Assembly (NCBI RefSeq): GCF_037038585.1
Contig: NC_092525.1
Coordinates: 22,278,867-22,342,866, forward strand
Reading direction: 5' to 3'
Length of the DNA stretch: 64,000 bases
Source: Patagioenas fasciata
Lineage: Eukaryota; Chordata; Aves; Columbiformes; Columbidae
The position numbers were made by a program, and so were the translations under genes. Positions 1-29,200 of this stretch are shown piece after piece (within the stretch, counting starts at the first letter, position 1; each line of letters starts with the position of its first letter). Below the pieces are notes generated by a model. That model saw only the letters and a list, made by a program, of their open reading frames with translations. It was not told the origin of the DNA and ran no database searches.

Positions 1-435
1 ACATGTTCCTTTACCTTTTTAAAACCCAAATGCATGAATTCTGACTCTCCTTTGCACCTAAACCATCTCTTTTGCAAAACAAATAACAGGCTGATGGATG
101 CAACCACTCTATAAAGCTCAGATGGGGTGAAAAATTGAATTTTAAAACTTTGCAAACAAGTTGCTCTGAGTCAATTTTCCCACAGCTGAATCTATGCTCT
201 TGTCTGTTCTCATTTCCCACAGGTAGTTATGGCATTGGCAATTTCAAGTATTTCATAAATAACTTGCTGGTATGCAGCATGTTGCTTTATTTCCTCTCCT
301 ATAATTGAGTTTGACATTTTGATTCAGCATTGTACAAAGAGCAGACTCAATTTACTGAAATTTCTGTGGTCGATGCACTTAGGAGAAAATACTGATTCCA
401 TTTTGCAGTACATTCATTAAGGGAAACGTACTTAC

Positions 436-678
436 CTTACATTTGTTTGCAGAACCAAGTAGTCATTATCAGGAACAAGAGTTATATCTCGCTGTCCTCC
501 CTGGGGTAAGTCACAGTGTTGGGCAGGGATGGTTCTGACCTGAGGCCTGGTTTCCATGAGGTTTTTCTGGTTTCCCAGGTGAAGTCCAGTCTCATGGCTG
601 TTTGAAAGCCACCTGCAGAGCCATTTTGATTCTGTCTGACCCAACATGAACATCTGAAGTGTTTCCATCTGCTACCTA
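436..678 (-). other. Unassigned candidate exon (possible first coding exon)
   Basis: A minus-strand segment with a good acceptor (pyrimidine-rich stretch ending TTTCACACAG) at its right side and a near-perfect donor (AAG followed by GTAAGTACG) at 435/434. One frame is open from an ATG at 668-666 to the donor, giving 77 codons plus two bases. A stop lies just upstream in that frame, so if coding this would have to be the first coding exon. The other two frames are closed within the exon. The peptide starts METLQMFMLG and ends DNDYLVLQTNVR. I do not recognise a family. It lies downstream of the SHISAL2A poly(A) signal, so a separate gene or a non-coding transcript running off the left edge is more likely than a SHISAL2A exon. 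Confidence 0.35.
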
Positions 679-3600
679 CTGTGTGAAAGAAGAGGGAGAA
701 CACAGAGGCAGTGATAATGGCAAAGCACCTTGTCGTTGAAAGGTGTTACCTGTGGAATCCAGATTATTACAGTAAACATGACAACCGACAACATATAATG
801 TTCATCAGCCAGCTGCCCTCTCTCCCCTGCTGCTTCTTTCTAATTCTGGGCCTTGCTTCAGCACACCCTTTTGGAATTGAAGGCTTAGGAGGCTCAGGAT
901 GCTGCCCCATCACCACCTCTATGCTCCTGTGCATCCACAGTTCGTCCACAGCCAACAAAAGCCTGAACAAGCCATTTTCTCCCAAAAACTCCCGGTGACA
1001 CTGCTTGGCCCAGCTGGTGTAGGGCTCAGCACTCCTGATGGAGCAGAGAGAAAAATCATGGTCCTTAACATTAAAAATAGTCACAGCCCCTGTAACCACC
1101 AGCTTACTTTTAACAAGGGGGAAATGGAAGCTGTGGTTTCATAAGATACTCTTCAGCTAGAGTGTCCTGAAACATCAGCTGCAAAAAAGGTGCTTATGTG
1201 CAGCTCTTTGTACTTGCATTGTCTCCACTAAATCAATTTCAACACTTTGTGTTGCTGTTGCCATCAAAACGTACTCTTCTGTACATAAAGCAAGGATCTT
1301 CAACAGTTTTTCTAAAGGATGTGGATTGGAAAAAGCATACGAATAATGGAGAAGACTAAAAATATGTTTTTAAGTAGCAAGTGTATAACATAACTAATAC
1401 CTGAATTTTAGTACATTGCTCAGAGACATGGATTCAAAAATACCTGGATAGATTCTTCCCATACAAAGGCATTTTCTACAAATGTGCTATATAGACACAC
1501 ACACATATTTATATATATAAAAATCAACTATTTCTACCTGTAGACCACACTCTCGAGGTCACTGAGGAACAACAGAATGACAGCAAAGAGAAGCCAAGTG
1601 CAGTTATCCTGTCGACCACTAGAAACCAGCACTCTGTTTCCAAAGATCTACTCCAGGAACAAATGGTGGTTGGGAACTGCGACAGATCCTGATCGTTGGT
1701 GGTTGTTCAGGTCAGGTTTTGGATTTTTTCAATTTCTTGGTGTAGCAGAGATCTCTTTTTTGAACCAGAAATAGCTTCATGTTGCTAGGAACTGACTTTC
1801 CAAAAACTTGTCCATTGCAGAATTCTCTCATCCTCTGCTTTTAATGCAATATATTAATGGATTTTTATCCAGCTATTCAGTATCTATTAAAATATGAAGT
1901 CCAGTTACATTTTTTCTTAAATTTCTAAAAAAAAGGCTAAGAAAATAATTACTATAATAGATCTTCCACAGACACCTACTAAAGCACCACTCCTCTGACC
2001 TTATAGCTATAATAACTTCTAAATCTATGTGACAAAATCTTAAATTCCTTACCTCAAATTAAGAGAGATTGGATTTCTGTGAGCTTCAGTCTAACAGATG
2101 AAAACTTAAAAGCTTCTCATTTGTACTCCTAGGAAGCAGCTGAATCTTTATGATTTTCCTGACCCATGTTCTCCAAAACTTGAAGGATGGAACAATCTTA
2201 AAGATCCATAGCATTTGTCACGTTAGGAAAACAATGAAAACAGACATTATTTTCATTCAGTAAAACTGTGAGTTTCATTTGGCCTTTCGTCCATAACTTA
2301 GAAATTGCAAAGGCCAAAGCTTTCAGGAATTATACTTAAATAAGGTGACTAATTACGAAAGTCATTGATATTGTGGAACCATTGACATAGTATTTTCTAT
2401 TTAGACCCAAAGTCAGATTAAAGATTACAAGTGAACAGCCAGTCTTTAATATCGAAATATCCAGAGAATGATAAGGATGGGAAGAGTGAATCACTTCGGA
2501 GTGAGTGGCTACTGGTGCCAGTGCAAGTCCAAGGAAAGCTGCAGGCAGTCCCAGAACTACCAGTAGGCCCCAGTCTGGTCCCAGTGAAACCAGCCAGGGC
2601 CTGCTGCTCGTACTGCTCTAAACACACAAAAGCACACTTTCTGTATCTTATAGTCTGCGAAACATATTGCACGCTGTTTCACGATTCTCCCATTTTTATT
2701 TTGCCCTCACGATTCAAAAAATCCCTCAACTTTGAAAAACAATAAAAAACTTTCATAGCAACTCCTGTGAGCTCTATTAGTGTTGGTATGGCTGACAGTA
2801 ACAGCACAGCCCTCAGTTTGCTTTATTATTGTAAAACAAACATAAAATGTCATCTGGGTGTAAATGAGGGCTATGCCTAACAGGTATATTAAGCCTTATT
2901 ATGCCTGTTAAGCACAGGGAGCCACCCTTGTTGCGACTGGAAATTATGTTTGAAAGCTGTTATGGGCAGCACACTGAATCCCCTCATCAAAGCAGTGTGG
3001 GAGGCACTTTTTTTGTGACATTTAGAAAGCCTCAATTATAAAATAACAGCTAAAAAGGCAAATAAATGAATTTTCCTAACAATACCAAGAAAACATAAAC
3101 AGACACTGGACACAGGCAAAGAACCAGAAGCATTTTTTTGCATTCTGGTTTTACTCTTCTGCTGTTACTTTGGTATTTTAAGATACTCAACACAAATGAA
3201 AAGGCCAATATCTGAGGGAAAAATAACCTTGTCACTTGTTGAATCAAGCATGTAGAAATTGCCCAAATGACAAAAAATCAAAGATATTTTTATCTGCAAC
3301 ATTCAAAATAGACTATATCTTTTATTACTTTAAAATTTAAAAATTAGAAGAGTGCTGGTTCAAGTTTGTATGAAGTTGAAATAACTTTTTTTTTTTTTTT
3401 TCATTATCTGCAAGTCTTTTCTCAGTGGTTTAAAATGACACAGACTTCCAGAACATGTATCTCAGGGCTGGGATCCTCAAAGGAAACCAGGTAGCAAAAA
3501 TCATAAATCATTTTCCCTTATGGTCTTTGACAGTCACAATCAACAAAGTTACGAGACTGAAAGACCAGTTTTATGTTCTATTAGAAATGTATTTTCTTCA

Positions 3601-4509
3601 TGCATCCAATGTGGTTTTAATTTTCTAGGAGTCCACAGTAGCAAATGCCAGTTTAGTGAGCTAGTATATGCAAATAGTTACAGAAAGAACATGTATCACA
3701 ATCTCTGTTTCTTCTGGAGGCATCAGCATCTTTCACACAAGTAATGTGACTTAAGAGTAGCTTAGACTGGAAACACTTGAGCCTTTTGATGCATAACACT
3801 GGACAGCTGTCAAGAAATTTAAATCTCAGGCACTATCATGCACAAAGATGTCACTCCCAAAGAGCAGACATGAACCTGGTCTTCCAAAGCTGAAATATAA
3901 CCAGAAACACAAGAGACATGGTAGGTAAATATTTTAGGCTTCATCTGCAAATGCAGGAGATAATCTATCTACTGCCTTCACATAAACAGCACAGTTAATT
4001 ATTCTAGAAATTCTTTTGATCATTGATCTTAAAGAACCCTCACAAGATAAAAAGAAATAATTATCATTCTTGTTCGTGATTTGGAGCCTGAAAGCTTGAA
4101 AGACTTGGAAGCTCAAATATGACAGTTAAGACTATGTTAGTTGTTTCTAAGACTTCTGGGGAAATAAAATGTGCAATTAGAGCTCTCTGATTACCTGAAG
4201 GAAGTTCAAGATTTCACAAATTAGTGCTCCGACCTGGAATACTACTGGAAAATTTTTAAAGTTTGCATCAAAATAAATATTCCAAGATATTTTGATGTAG
4301 AATCTGCAAAACATTTGTGGATTTTTATTTCAATTCATTTCAGTGTTTATAATTTCCTATGAAAACAGCTATTTAAATAAAAAATCCCCATAGAACTTCA
4401 TTTTTTACTAACTTCACTTGCTTTTGGAAAACTCTTCCATCAAAGTAATTTTAAGATCTGTGAAAATCTTCTGAGGAAATAAAGGTGGAATAAAATGATA
4501 AATTAAGAA
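679..4509. other. Intergenic stretch, no gene recognised
   Basis: Short open frames only, none with a recognisable protein or a convincing splice context. Contents are AT-rich single-copy-looking DNA, a short AT-rich dinucleotide-like tract near 1508-1520 and a poly-T run near 3386-3400. The block at about 2760-3015 is more balanced in composition and rich in homeodomain-like and GATA-like words, and is listed under findings as a possible conserved non-coding element. Confidence 0.4.
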
Positions 4510-4828
4510 AAATACAACACAAACAAATGCCAGATTTTATTGAGGTACTGTGTTCACATGTCTGTGCAGCAAACAATCACATTTGGCTACAGACAACCAG
4601 ATCCATGACGTGAAGACACCACATTAAGATGGCACACAGGGAGAGCTTAAAAGAAAGCTTGGTCAACATGATGTGCCAAATTCTGCTCTGCTTGACAACT
4701 GTGTTATCTCACTGAAATTGCACAGGGTATAGACAAAAACGTGCACAAAAATGATGAGCAGCAGTAGCTGGTATGTGCAAATCAAAGTATAGCACTCAAA
4801 ACCATACACAATTAATCCTGACACAGCT
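4510..4828 (-). other. SHISAL2A: SHISAL2A 3' UTR
   Basis: Follows the stop codon directly and ends just past an AATAAA on the minus strand. Its length, about 310 nt, is ordinary for a short vertebrate 3' UTR. The exact cleavage point is inferred. Confidence 0.55.
4536..4541 (-). terminator. Poly(A) signal AATAAA of SHISAL2A
   Basis: Perfect AATAAA on the minus strand (TTTATT as printed), about 290 nt after the SHISAL2A stop codon. Cleavage would be expected some 15-30 nt further left, near 4510-4520. Confidence 0.6.
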
Positions 4829-21739
<16,911 letters not shown>

Positions 21740-22379
21740 GCTGCGGCGCCCACTGGGCTGCCCAGCACCTCGGCTCCCGGGCGGGAGGTGGGACGGCTAG
21801 CGGGAGGAGCTGGGGCGGGCAGGGGCTGCACCGGCGGCGGGCGAGGCTGCCTGCGGGCGGGAACTGCTGTGCTCGCCCCTCCGACCCGGGGTCGCCTCAA
21901 GGCGGGACGCGGCGGGAAACCGCCCGCGCCGTGAGGTGAGGGGGCAATGAAGCCGCCCGCCCTTGGGAAGAGAGGGAGAGGGTTGTGTGGGGCCGAACGA
22001 CCACTTGGTTGCTCATCTCCAAGGCGGCACTCCCGCCTCGCTCGCCGGGGCTTCTTTTTCCCCTCAGCTCTCGGTCCCACATCGAGAGGCTCAGGGGTCC
22101 ATGCCCACTCGTGAGCCTCGGGGGGTCTCAGAACAGCGCAAGCAAGAAGGTAACTGAGAGGAATTGCACCTCAGTTGGGCTGAGGACCCCTTGGCTTCAT
22201 GAGGGGTAAAAATTCCATGCAATATTTAATGTTTCTGAGAGAACAGTCTACTACTCTTTTCAGAGGGCATTTCTATTTAGTGTTTTAGACCACTTTTTGA
22301 AAAAAAGTGGGACCTGGGCATTCTGTTTAATGAGCCATTCCTGAGGGAACGAGGGGTAGATCTCAGCTCCAGATACCAG

Positions 22380-22394
22380 ACACACACACACACA
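22380..22394. repeat. (CA)n microsatellite, short
   Basis: About seven CA units just upstream of the SHISAL2A CpG island. Confidence 0.9.
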
Positions 22395-22639
22395 TTGTGT
22401 GCGCTTCTGCATGGGATTTGGCTCTTGGAAATAAAATAAAAAGCATCCAGTGGATGTCTCCCACTCCAAAGACCTGGTCCTCAGTCTCCTCTCTAAGTTA
22501 CAAGAGAGCCCAGATCAGGTGCTTTGCCACGTAAGTGACCTCCTCAAGCAAAAGTTCAGGTTTTAGAGAGAAACGAAGTTGTGCATTGTCACTAGAGCAT
22601 GATTTGAATTAATAAGACCATATTAATTCAACTAACACC

Positions 22640-23110
22640 TTACATTTTAATTTCAGGTCTTGCCCTGAGATGAACTCCAGGCAAGTGGGAGTTCCACCTC
22701 TTGTAGCCAACTGTCAGGCAACAGCAAGAGCCAGAAGCCGTGGCAGCTTAGGGAAGACAGTGTCCTTACTGACCAGGGCACAGTCCTGCACGATCTGAAC
22801 AAGGCCATCAGCAGTCCCAGACCAAGTCAAATCCAGGGTCTGTCCAGGAGACATGAGGTAAGTTACCTACAGCATAAGCACAAAGTTTATCCAGGAGGAT
22901 CAGCAAGCAATCCAGACCAGCAGGAAACAGGACCAAGCACAGACATGAGTTCTAGTATAGCTTAGGGGAGGCCAGGCTGCCCTGGCATGAGTTTAAATGG
23001 GACTCATTGACCAGTGAGCAGAGGGTGTGGTGAGGGCCCAGGTGATGCTGATCAGGGCCTGTTAGTGGTCACCTGGAGCCCTGCCACTGATGTCTTCCAA
23101 TACCACATAA
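22640..23110. repeat. Possible unclassified dispersed repeat
   Basis: A GC-moderate block unlike its AT-rich flanks, full of CAG/CCAG-type words (gcagtcccagaccaagtcaa, gggtctgtccaggag, agcaatccagaccagcagga). It ends in a segment with ggcccaggtgatgctgatc and tggtcacctggagccc. The style resembles medium-copy repeats seen in reptile and bird genomes, but I cannot assign a family. It could also be single-copy. Confidence 0.25.
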
Positions 23111-23188
23111 ATTCCCCCTATGTTAGAGTGTTTGACTGTATGTGCTAAGAAGTATAAATATTCTTCAGTTGCTTAGTTGCTTGGCTGC

Positions 23189-23208
23189 TTTTTTTTTTTT
23201 TTTTTTTT
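23189..23208. repeat. Poly-T run (20)
   Basis: Uninterrupted T stretch in intergenic DNA; could be the poly-A tail of a minus-strand retrocopy, but no source sequence is recognised next to it. Confidence 0.9.
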
Positions 23209-26200
23209 ATGAATTCCAACCTGACTTAGCACTAAGTGAAATGAATGCAGAAATTCAGCCAGAGCCTGCCTGCTGAATTACAGATTTGGCTTCTTGTGAA
23301 TAGCTAGGGAAGATTCAAATTATTCAACTGTTGGATGCCTTAAGCTTGAGTAATTTGAGATTTTTACTTTAGGAACCTTAAAAATGGGCTCAATGCTTGA
23401 TGTTGTACTACACAACACAAGAGGATTAATGACAGTGATGTGGCTGGAGCAGACATTCCAGAAAAGAGGATACCAGAGGGAATCAAAGAGTATTGAACAT
23501 TAACAAAGAGACTAGATTACTATGATACTTTGTGGGAGTTGTAATTTCATCAGTGGTGCTGTTCAGATTAAATTAGATTTAATCAGATCAATTATTTTAG
23601 ATAAAAATGAGGAGTAATTTATTCTGACTGTATACAGGAAAATGGTCTACCAAAGACAAGAAGTTACAACCTCAGTTACGCCAACAGTGTCACTTCTGGT
23701 AAGGATTTAATCCTCACTCTTTGTGATACTTGAGGTCCTTTTCAGAGACCAGTCTCCTGGTCATTTGATTCAGAGGGGGTTTCACTTTAATACAGCAGTG
23801 TAGTCTTTCAAAAACATTGGGACCATGTTTCTGTGATTGAGGAAAGAGTTTCTAGTGAGGGGAAGATGGGTGAATGTCAGCTCAGAAGCCATTGGTTGGT
23901 CAGATAGTGTCTATGTACCAGTCAGCTCATCAACATGTGATGTGGTTGAAACCAAGCAGTGTTTTCAGAATTTATTACTGCGGGATTGACAGACCCACAG
24001 ACAGCATAGCTGTATAGACCTTGTTCTCTAATTCAGTTAGGTTTAAACAGACAATATGGAAGAAAAAATAAAATAATGCATTAACTATGTAATTGCTGGA
24101 GGATTGAAATTAAAAAAGCATTGTCTTTTGATCAGACATTCAGGAACAGCACTTGAAGTGGGAGTAGGAGGCTCTTTACAGACAGTGGATCATGTGCATA
24201 GTCTTTTGTGTCAGAAGAAAACCACATTGACTTGTTTTCCCATTCCGGTTACAAAACCTGGATCTCTTCTTCCAGTAAGAGCTAGTGGTTTGGACTTCAT
24301 AAAATATGCTACTCTTTCTGTGTCTCTGCTATTGCCAATATCAATTTAAGTTACTACATAGCTGCCTGCAACAGCTCTTTCCACTGAGGTATGTGTTTGA
24401 ACCTAACAATGAGGTCATTCAGCTTTCAGAGAAACAAATACAGATCAAAGGCCTTTGCAGGACATGTATAATTAACCGACAAATTTTCTTCAGGCCAAGA
24501 ATAAGCCAATACACCTCTAATGAAGCCTATGACAATCATTGTTCTTCCAGACCTGGAATTTGCACCAGGGATTTTGACAGGAATTGCTTCTGTGTTGCTT
24601 CTGAGGTGGAATGTATCAGTGCAGCTTACTGTCACAGGCATGAGTAACTTCTCAACAGAAATAGTCAAAGCAGAATCAAGCTATCAAGAGAAATTATCTT
24701 AATTTACAGTAGCATTGCTCTTTATCTTATGTCAGGGAATGCAATTATTTTATTTATCTGTTGCTGTCTATTTGTCCCTTTAACTGCTGCCAAATCAATC
24801 AGCTTTTACATAACATAACTTTCTTTCTCTTGTTTGATTGACTAATGGTGATAGATATATCTGTACAAACTTGGAAGCAGAAGATTAATTTCTGTTCTTT
24901 GCTTTTCATTCACTTGTTATGTGCTTTTGGGAAAACGGTGTCACTCGTATGCTTAGTTGCTTCATCTATAAGATCAATAACAAGTCCTTTTTCATGATGC
25001 TATGAGATTTCTATGAGTCTCGGTAACATGATACAGTCATCATCCTCGACTAAAAGTGTTCCTTATTATTACTATATTTCCTCCATCAGTAACAAACATT
25101 CTTGCTTTTCGTCTCTCTAAAAATATTAATGTTTTTAACCTCTTTGCATTCAGTATGGAATAAATTTAAAACGAGGCACATGCTGTTTCTCAAAAAACCC
25201 AGCAAAAACTGTGTTCTAAAATTTAAAAAAAAAGGACAACTGTTTGGGTTGTGTTACGTGTTGGGGTTTTTTGTCTTGTTTGTGGTTTGGTTTGTTTGTT
25301 TGTTTCCATAACTAGGGATGAATTTGAAAGTTAACAAAAACATCTGCTGAGAAATTGCCTTTCTGTTGGAACAAGTAAGAATACATCCTACTAGACTAAG
25401 AGTCAAGTCTTAATTGTTCACAAAATAACTGTCCAAATACTGTAAATTTATGAAGGCAGGGCAGCCAATGTCTGGTTGGTGTTAATAATTACAAGGGATC
25501 CTCTGATGAGGACAGAACTGCAAGACTTGTCTTGAGCTATGAATTCTAGATTGATTCACAAAAGCTAGAGCCTATGGACAGAGCTGCGTATAGCTAATGA
25601 AGTCATATAGTCAGGGGAAAAAGGCTACAAAAAAGACTGATGTCACTGTGTCACTTTTGGTCATGAATGTTTGCTAGCAGACTGTGTTGATTCACTTCAT
25701 GTTAGCAAGTTCTCTAAAGCAGCGCAAATGTTTTTCTAAATCAGCTGGTTTAGTTACTGGGGAACGCTTCCATCTTGCATATATACAGCTTTGTAGACAT
25801 ATTAATATATATGACACAAAGCCTCTTTGCCTCAGAACCAGTGCAATAACTCTGCTAGCTGTGAGTGCAAGTACATGAACATGATGAAATCATGTAGTTC
25901 GAGTGATTTTTGGCACACTTCTTTTTCCTATTTACTTTAATTACAGGATTTGTACCAAAGTAAAGAAAGATAAGAAAAAAAGAGGATGGAATTTCAATTT
26001 TACTTTTATTTGCTTTATTGGTTGCTATTTTGTAATCGATTTGCATTTTAAATTTCACATTCAAAATGTTCAGAATGAGACACAAGCACTGATCTCCCTA
26101 TTCCAAAGGAAATTGGAATTTTTAACTCATAATAGGTCTAAAGTTCAGAATTCTTATCACACTAGACATTTTTACATCAGAAGCTCCCACTCTAAATTCT

Positions 26201-29200
26201 ATCCTATTTTCTGCTTCAGGAAAGTACCCAGAGGACATCTCTAATGTTTTATATTACTGAAATTTGTTCTCAGAAGTTCTGAGATCTTCTTGTTTAGTTT
26301 GTTTTTTTGTTTTTTTTTAAAGGAAAAAAAAAAGGAAGACATGCAAGAATTGTAGTTGTATAAACAATTAAAGCCAGAATCCTATATGAGGACAAACATA
26401 AACAGTTATCCTCCAAACCGTTAAGGCTTTCCACATTACCTGTTAGGTGTATAAATTTTGAAAGCCTAGCTGTGCTACCAAAGTAGCCCTTATCTCTGAA
26501 AAGTCTTTGGGGTTTTAGGCAGAATGTGAATGAGATCCATTCAGCAGTATGGAAATATATGTCTTTAAGCATTAAAGAACTTTGTGGCCTTTCTTTCAAA
26601 ATATGGGGTATCATTTTATCACTTGTTTAAATCTTCCACCATTTATTATAACTTTGAAAGTAGTAATCTTCCATGGAAGAATGTAAAAGGATGAGAAATA
26701 ACAAGCGTACTGGTTCACTGCTGCAAACCTATGCCAAAAGCAAGCCGGACCTGACAGTTAGGAGAGTGCTGAGCTTTTATTACCTTTCTGGAAATACTGT
26801 GTGTTTTACTGTTGCCAGCCTGTTCCTTTTAGAAAGTAAACCATACAGCTCATCAATCAAGAGCTGAAATTTATTTAGAATAATGGTAACGAAGTCAGTG
26901 TCCCACCGTGGAGTCACTTTTTGATGAGCCACCATCTAGTCCCAGAGGTGTCATCCCACTATTCACAACAGGTAATTAATGCAAACAGGAAAGGGGGCCA
27001 CTAAGTGGAATACTACTTGTAAGAATTTGTATATATGTTGAAGGATTTTTTAAACTGATTTTGAAAGGTACTAAAGTGTATGAACTAAGATTGTTAACCA
27101 AACTACATTGATAGTGGGGTGCTAGAAGCACAACTATCTGTTTTTTCAAACGTATTTTACTTCATTATTCCCCAGTTGCCGTAGCTCAAGACGATTTGGG
27201 TTCCCGAGAACAGCTGTTTTGCTCATTTCTGCCATTCAAGCTGGTGGAGAGCTGCATGAAAGTGAGTTTATAACTGGGTGTTAGTGATGTAATAGACAAA
27301 AAAGGCCAAATCTTTATAGACACTCGGGACTCAACCTTCTAATACATTTGTGTAGCTATTGCCAATATCGAGCTCTGTTTGTTTCTTGGCTTATGACTTG
27401 TCTTCACATTCTATTGTATTTTTGGGCACCAGGTAGGATGTTGTTTCCTGCACTCATTAATTAACTCACAAATATTTTGTGTAGGATTATCAACTCTATT
27501 AAATGAGAGGAAAATGGCATTATAGACTGATTAATCCACATGCTCAGTATGAGAAAGGAGACGTTTACAATGCGAGAAACAAAGTCCAGTGCTGATAGTA
27601 ACCAGTCTGGATACCACATGATGCAGAAGTCTGCAGCAGCTTTTTCACATGCAGTGTTTTAGTGCACAAATAATGCTTTCAGAAGGAAGAAGAAAATTAT
27701 GTGTTTTGATAAAGCAACAAGCCTCCAACAAGAAGTTCAGAGTATAGCTTATTTGGAACGACCAGGTGCATTTCAGCCCAGTAGATAATATTTTAAGCAA
27801 GGATTCTTCAGGGGGATTGTTAATAAATATTAAAGTGCTTAGAAATGACCTTTTGAAGTATATAAAATAAACAGAGATGGGTATTCACTGTAAGACAGGA
27901 GTGCACAGTAAACTTGGATCATTTATATTCTTTGATACTGTAATCAGTAGCAGTTATGGAGCTCATGTATCAGGTACAGAATTTAAGAAGAACATATCTT
28001 AGGACAGACTCCAGAGAATTTTTTTTACCTTGATCCTGGCCAACTGAATTCACCTACATCAGAGCAATGTTTTTTCTACCAGAAGCAGAGGTAGAGGGTG
28101 AGGCTCATTTCCTGAGTTTTATGGCACAAAAACATGGCCAGAGCATTCTTTGAGAGCCATGTCAGAATGATTCCACCAAGTAAGTGTAGTCCATTGTGCT
28201 AAAATCTATTACCAGTGCTCCTGCAAGCAAACTGGAATGATATTCTTCCATCCTGTGTGAAGACAGGATTCCCCCTTCAAAACATGCCAACAGAAGGATC
28301 TTAACATCTCTTTTATCCTTTGTTGTCCTATTATTAATAGAGAAAGTGAGAAAATCAACACTGATTATGAACTAAACCAGAAGAAAGGGAAAACAGAAAT
28401 GGGTTCAAATTATTGCACCTTCCACTGGATCCCTTTTTCTCCTTTGATCTATTGTGTTTTGATGTACTAACAGATATTTTAAGAATACATTTTAATAGGT
28501 ATGGTGATACTTTGTGGAGTGAGGCTTTCAACTTGTGTCAGAAAGAGACATCAGGAAAAGAATCAAAAGAAATTATCAGAGGCAAAAGGCTGGAAAAGCA
28601 ATGAACTTTTCTAATTGCCAGGTAGAATTGACAGAGAACTAAATCAGACCAGATCAGACCACAGGGCAGAGAAATCTCCTGATAGATGATAAATGATTAT
28701 ACATCCACTTATACAGCTTTTTGTTAGTAATTGGTAACAAATAATGGCTCTGCTCTGTACTCTTCCTCTGGCATTGAAATAATTTACCCTGAATGTCATA
28801 TCTGCACATGCAATTATACCTTTTAATTGCCTACAACTTCACACCTGAAACTTGGGAAAGGTTTTTCCCAACCAGCTGGCTGTTCTCTTAACTTCTTAAA
28901 TCCTCGAACAAACAAAAAAGAAAAAACCCCAAAACTATATCATGTTATTTATTCATATTACTTGATTTTTTAACTCAGTTCTTTGAAATATTTTGGTTTA
29001 CTGGAATTGTTTCAATGAATTCTTGGTTACCGGTCTTGGGCTTGACAAACACATTTACTATACATGCAGTTAGCAACTAGAAGTGGCATCTGCAATTCCT
29101 GCTATTCAATAAAACCAAATGATTAATATAATTCAGTGACTCGATCTGGTAGTTTTACTCAATGATTTATTCCTGTTGATTTCAGTATAGCTATGAGCAG

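Noticed and set aside
24306-24702. Overlapping plus-strand open frames of up to 113 codons
   Set aside because: No domain, no splice context, and frames of this length occur by chance in 64 kb.
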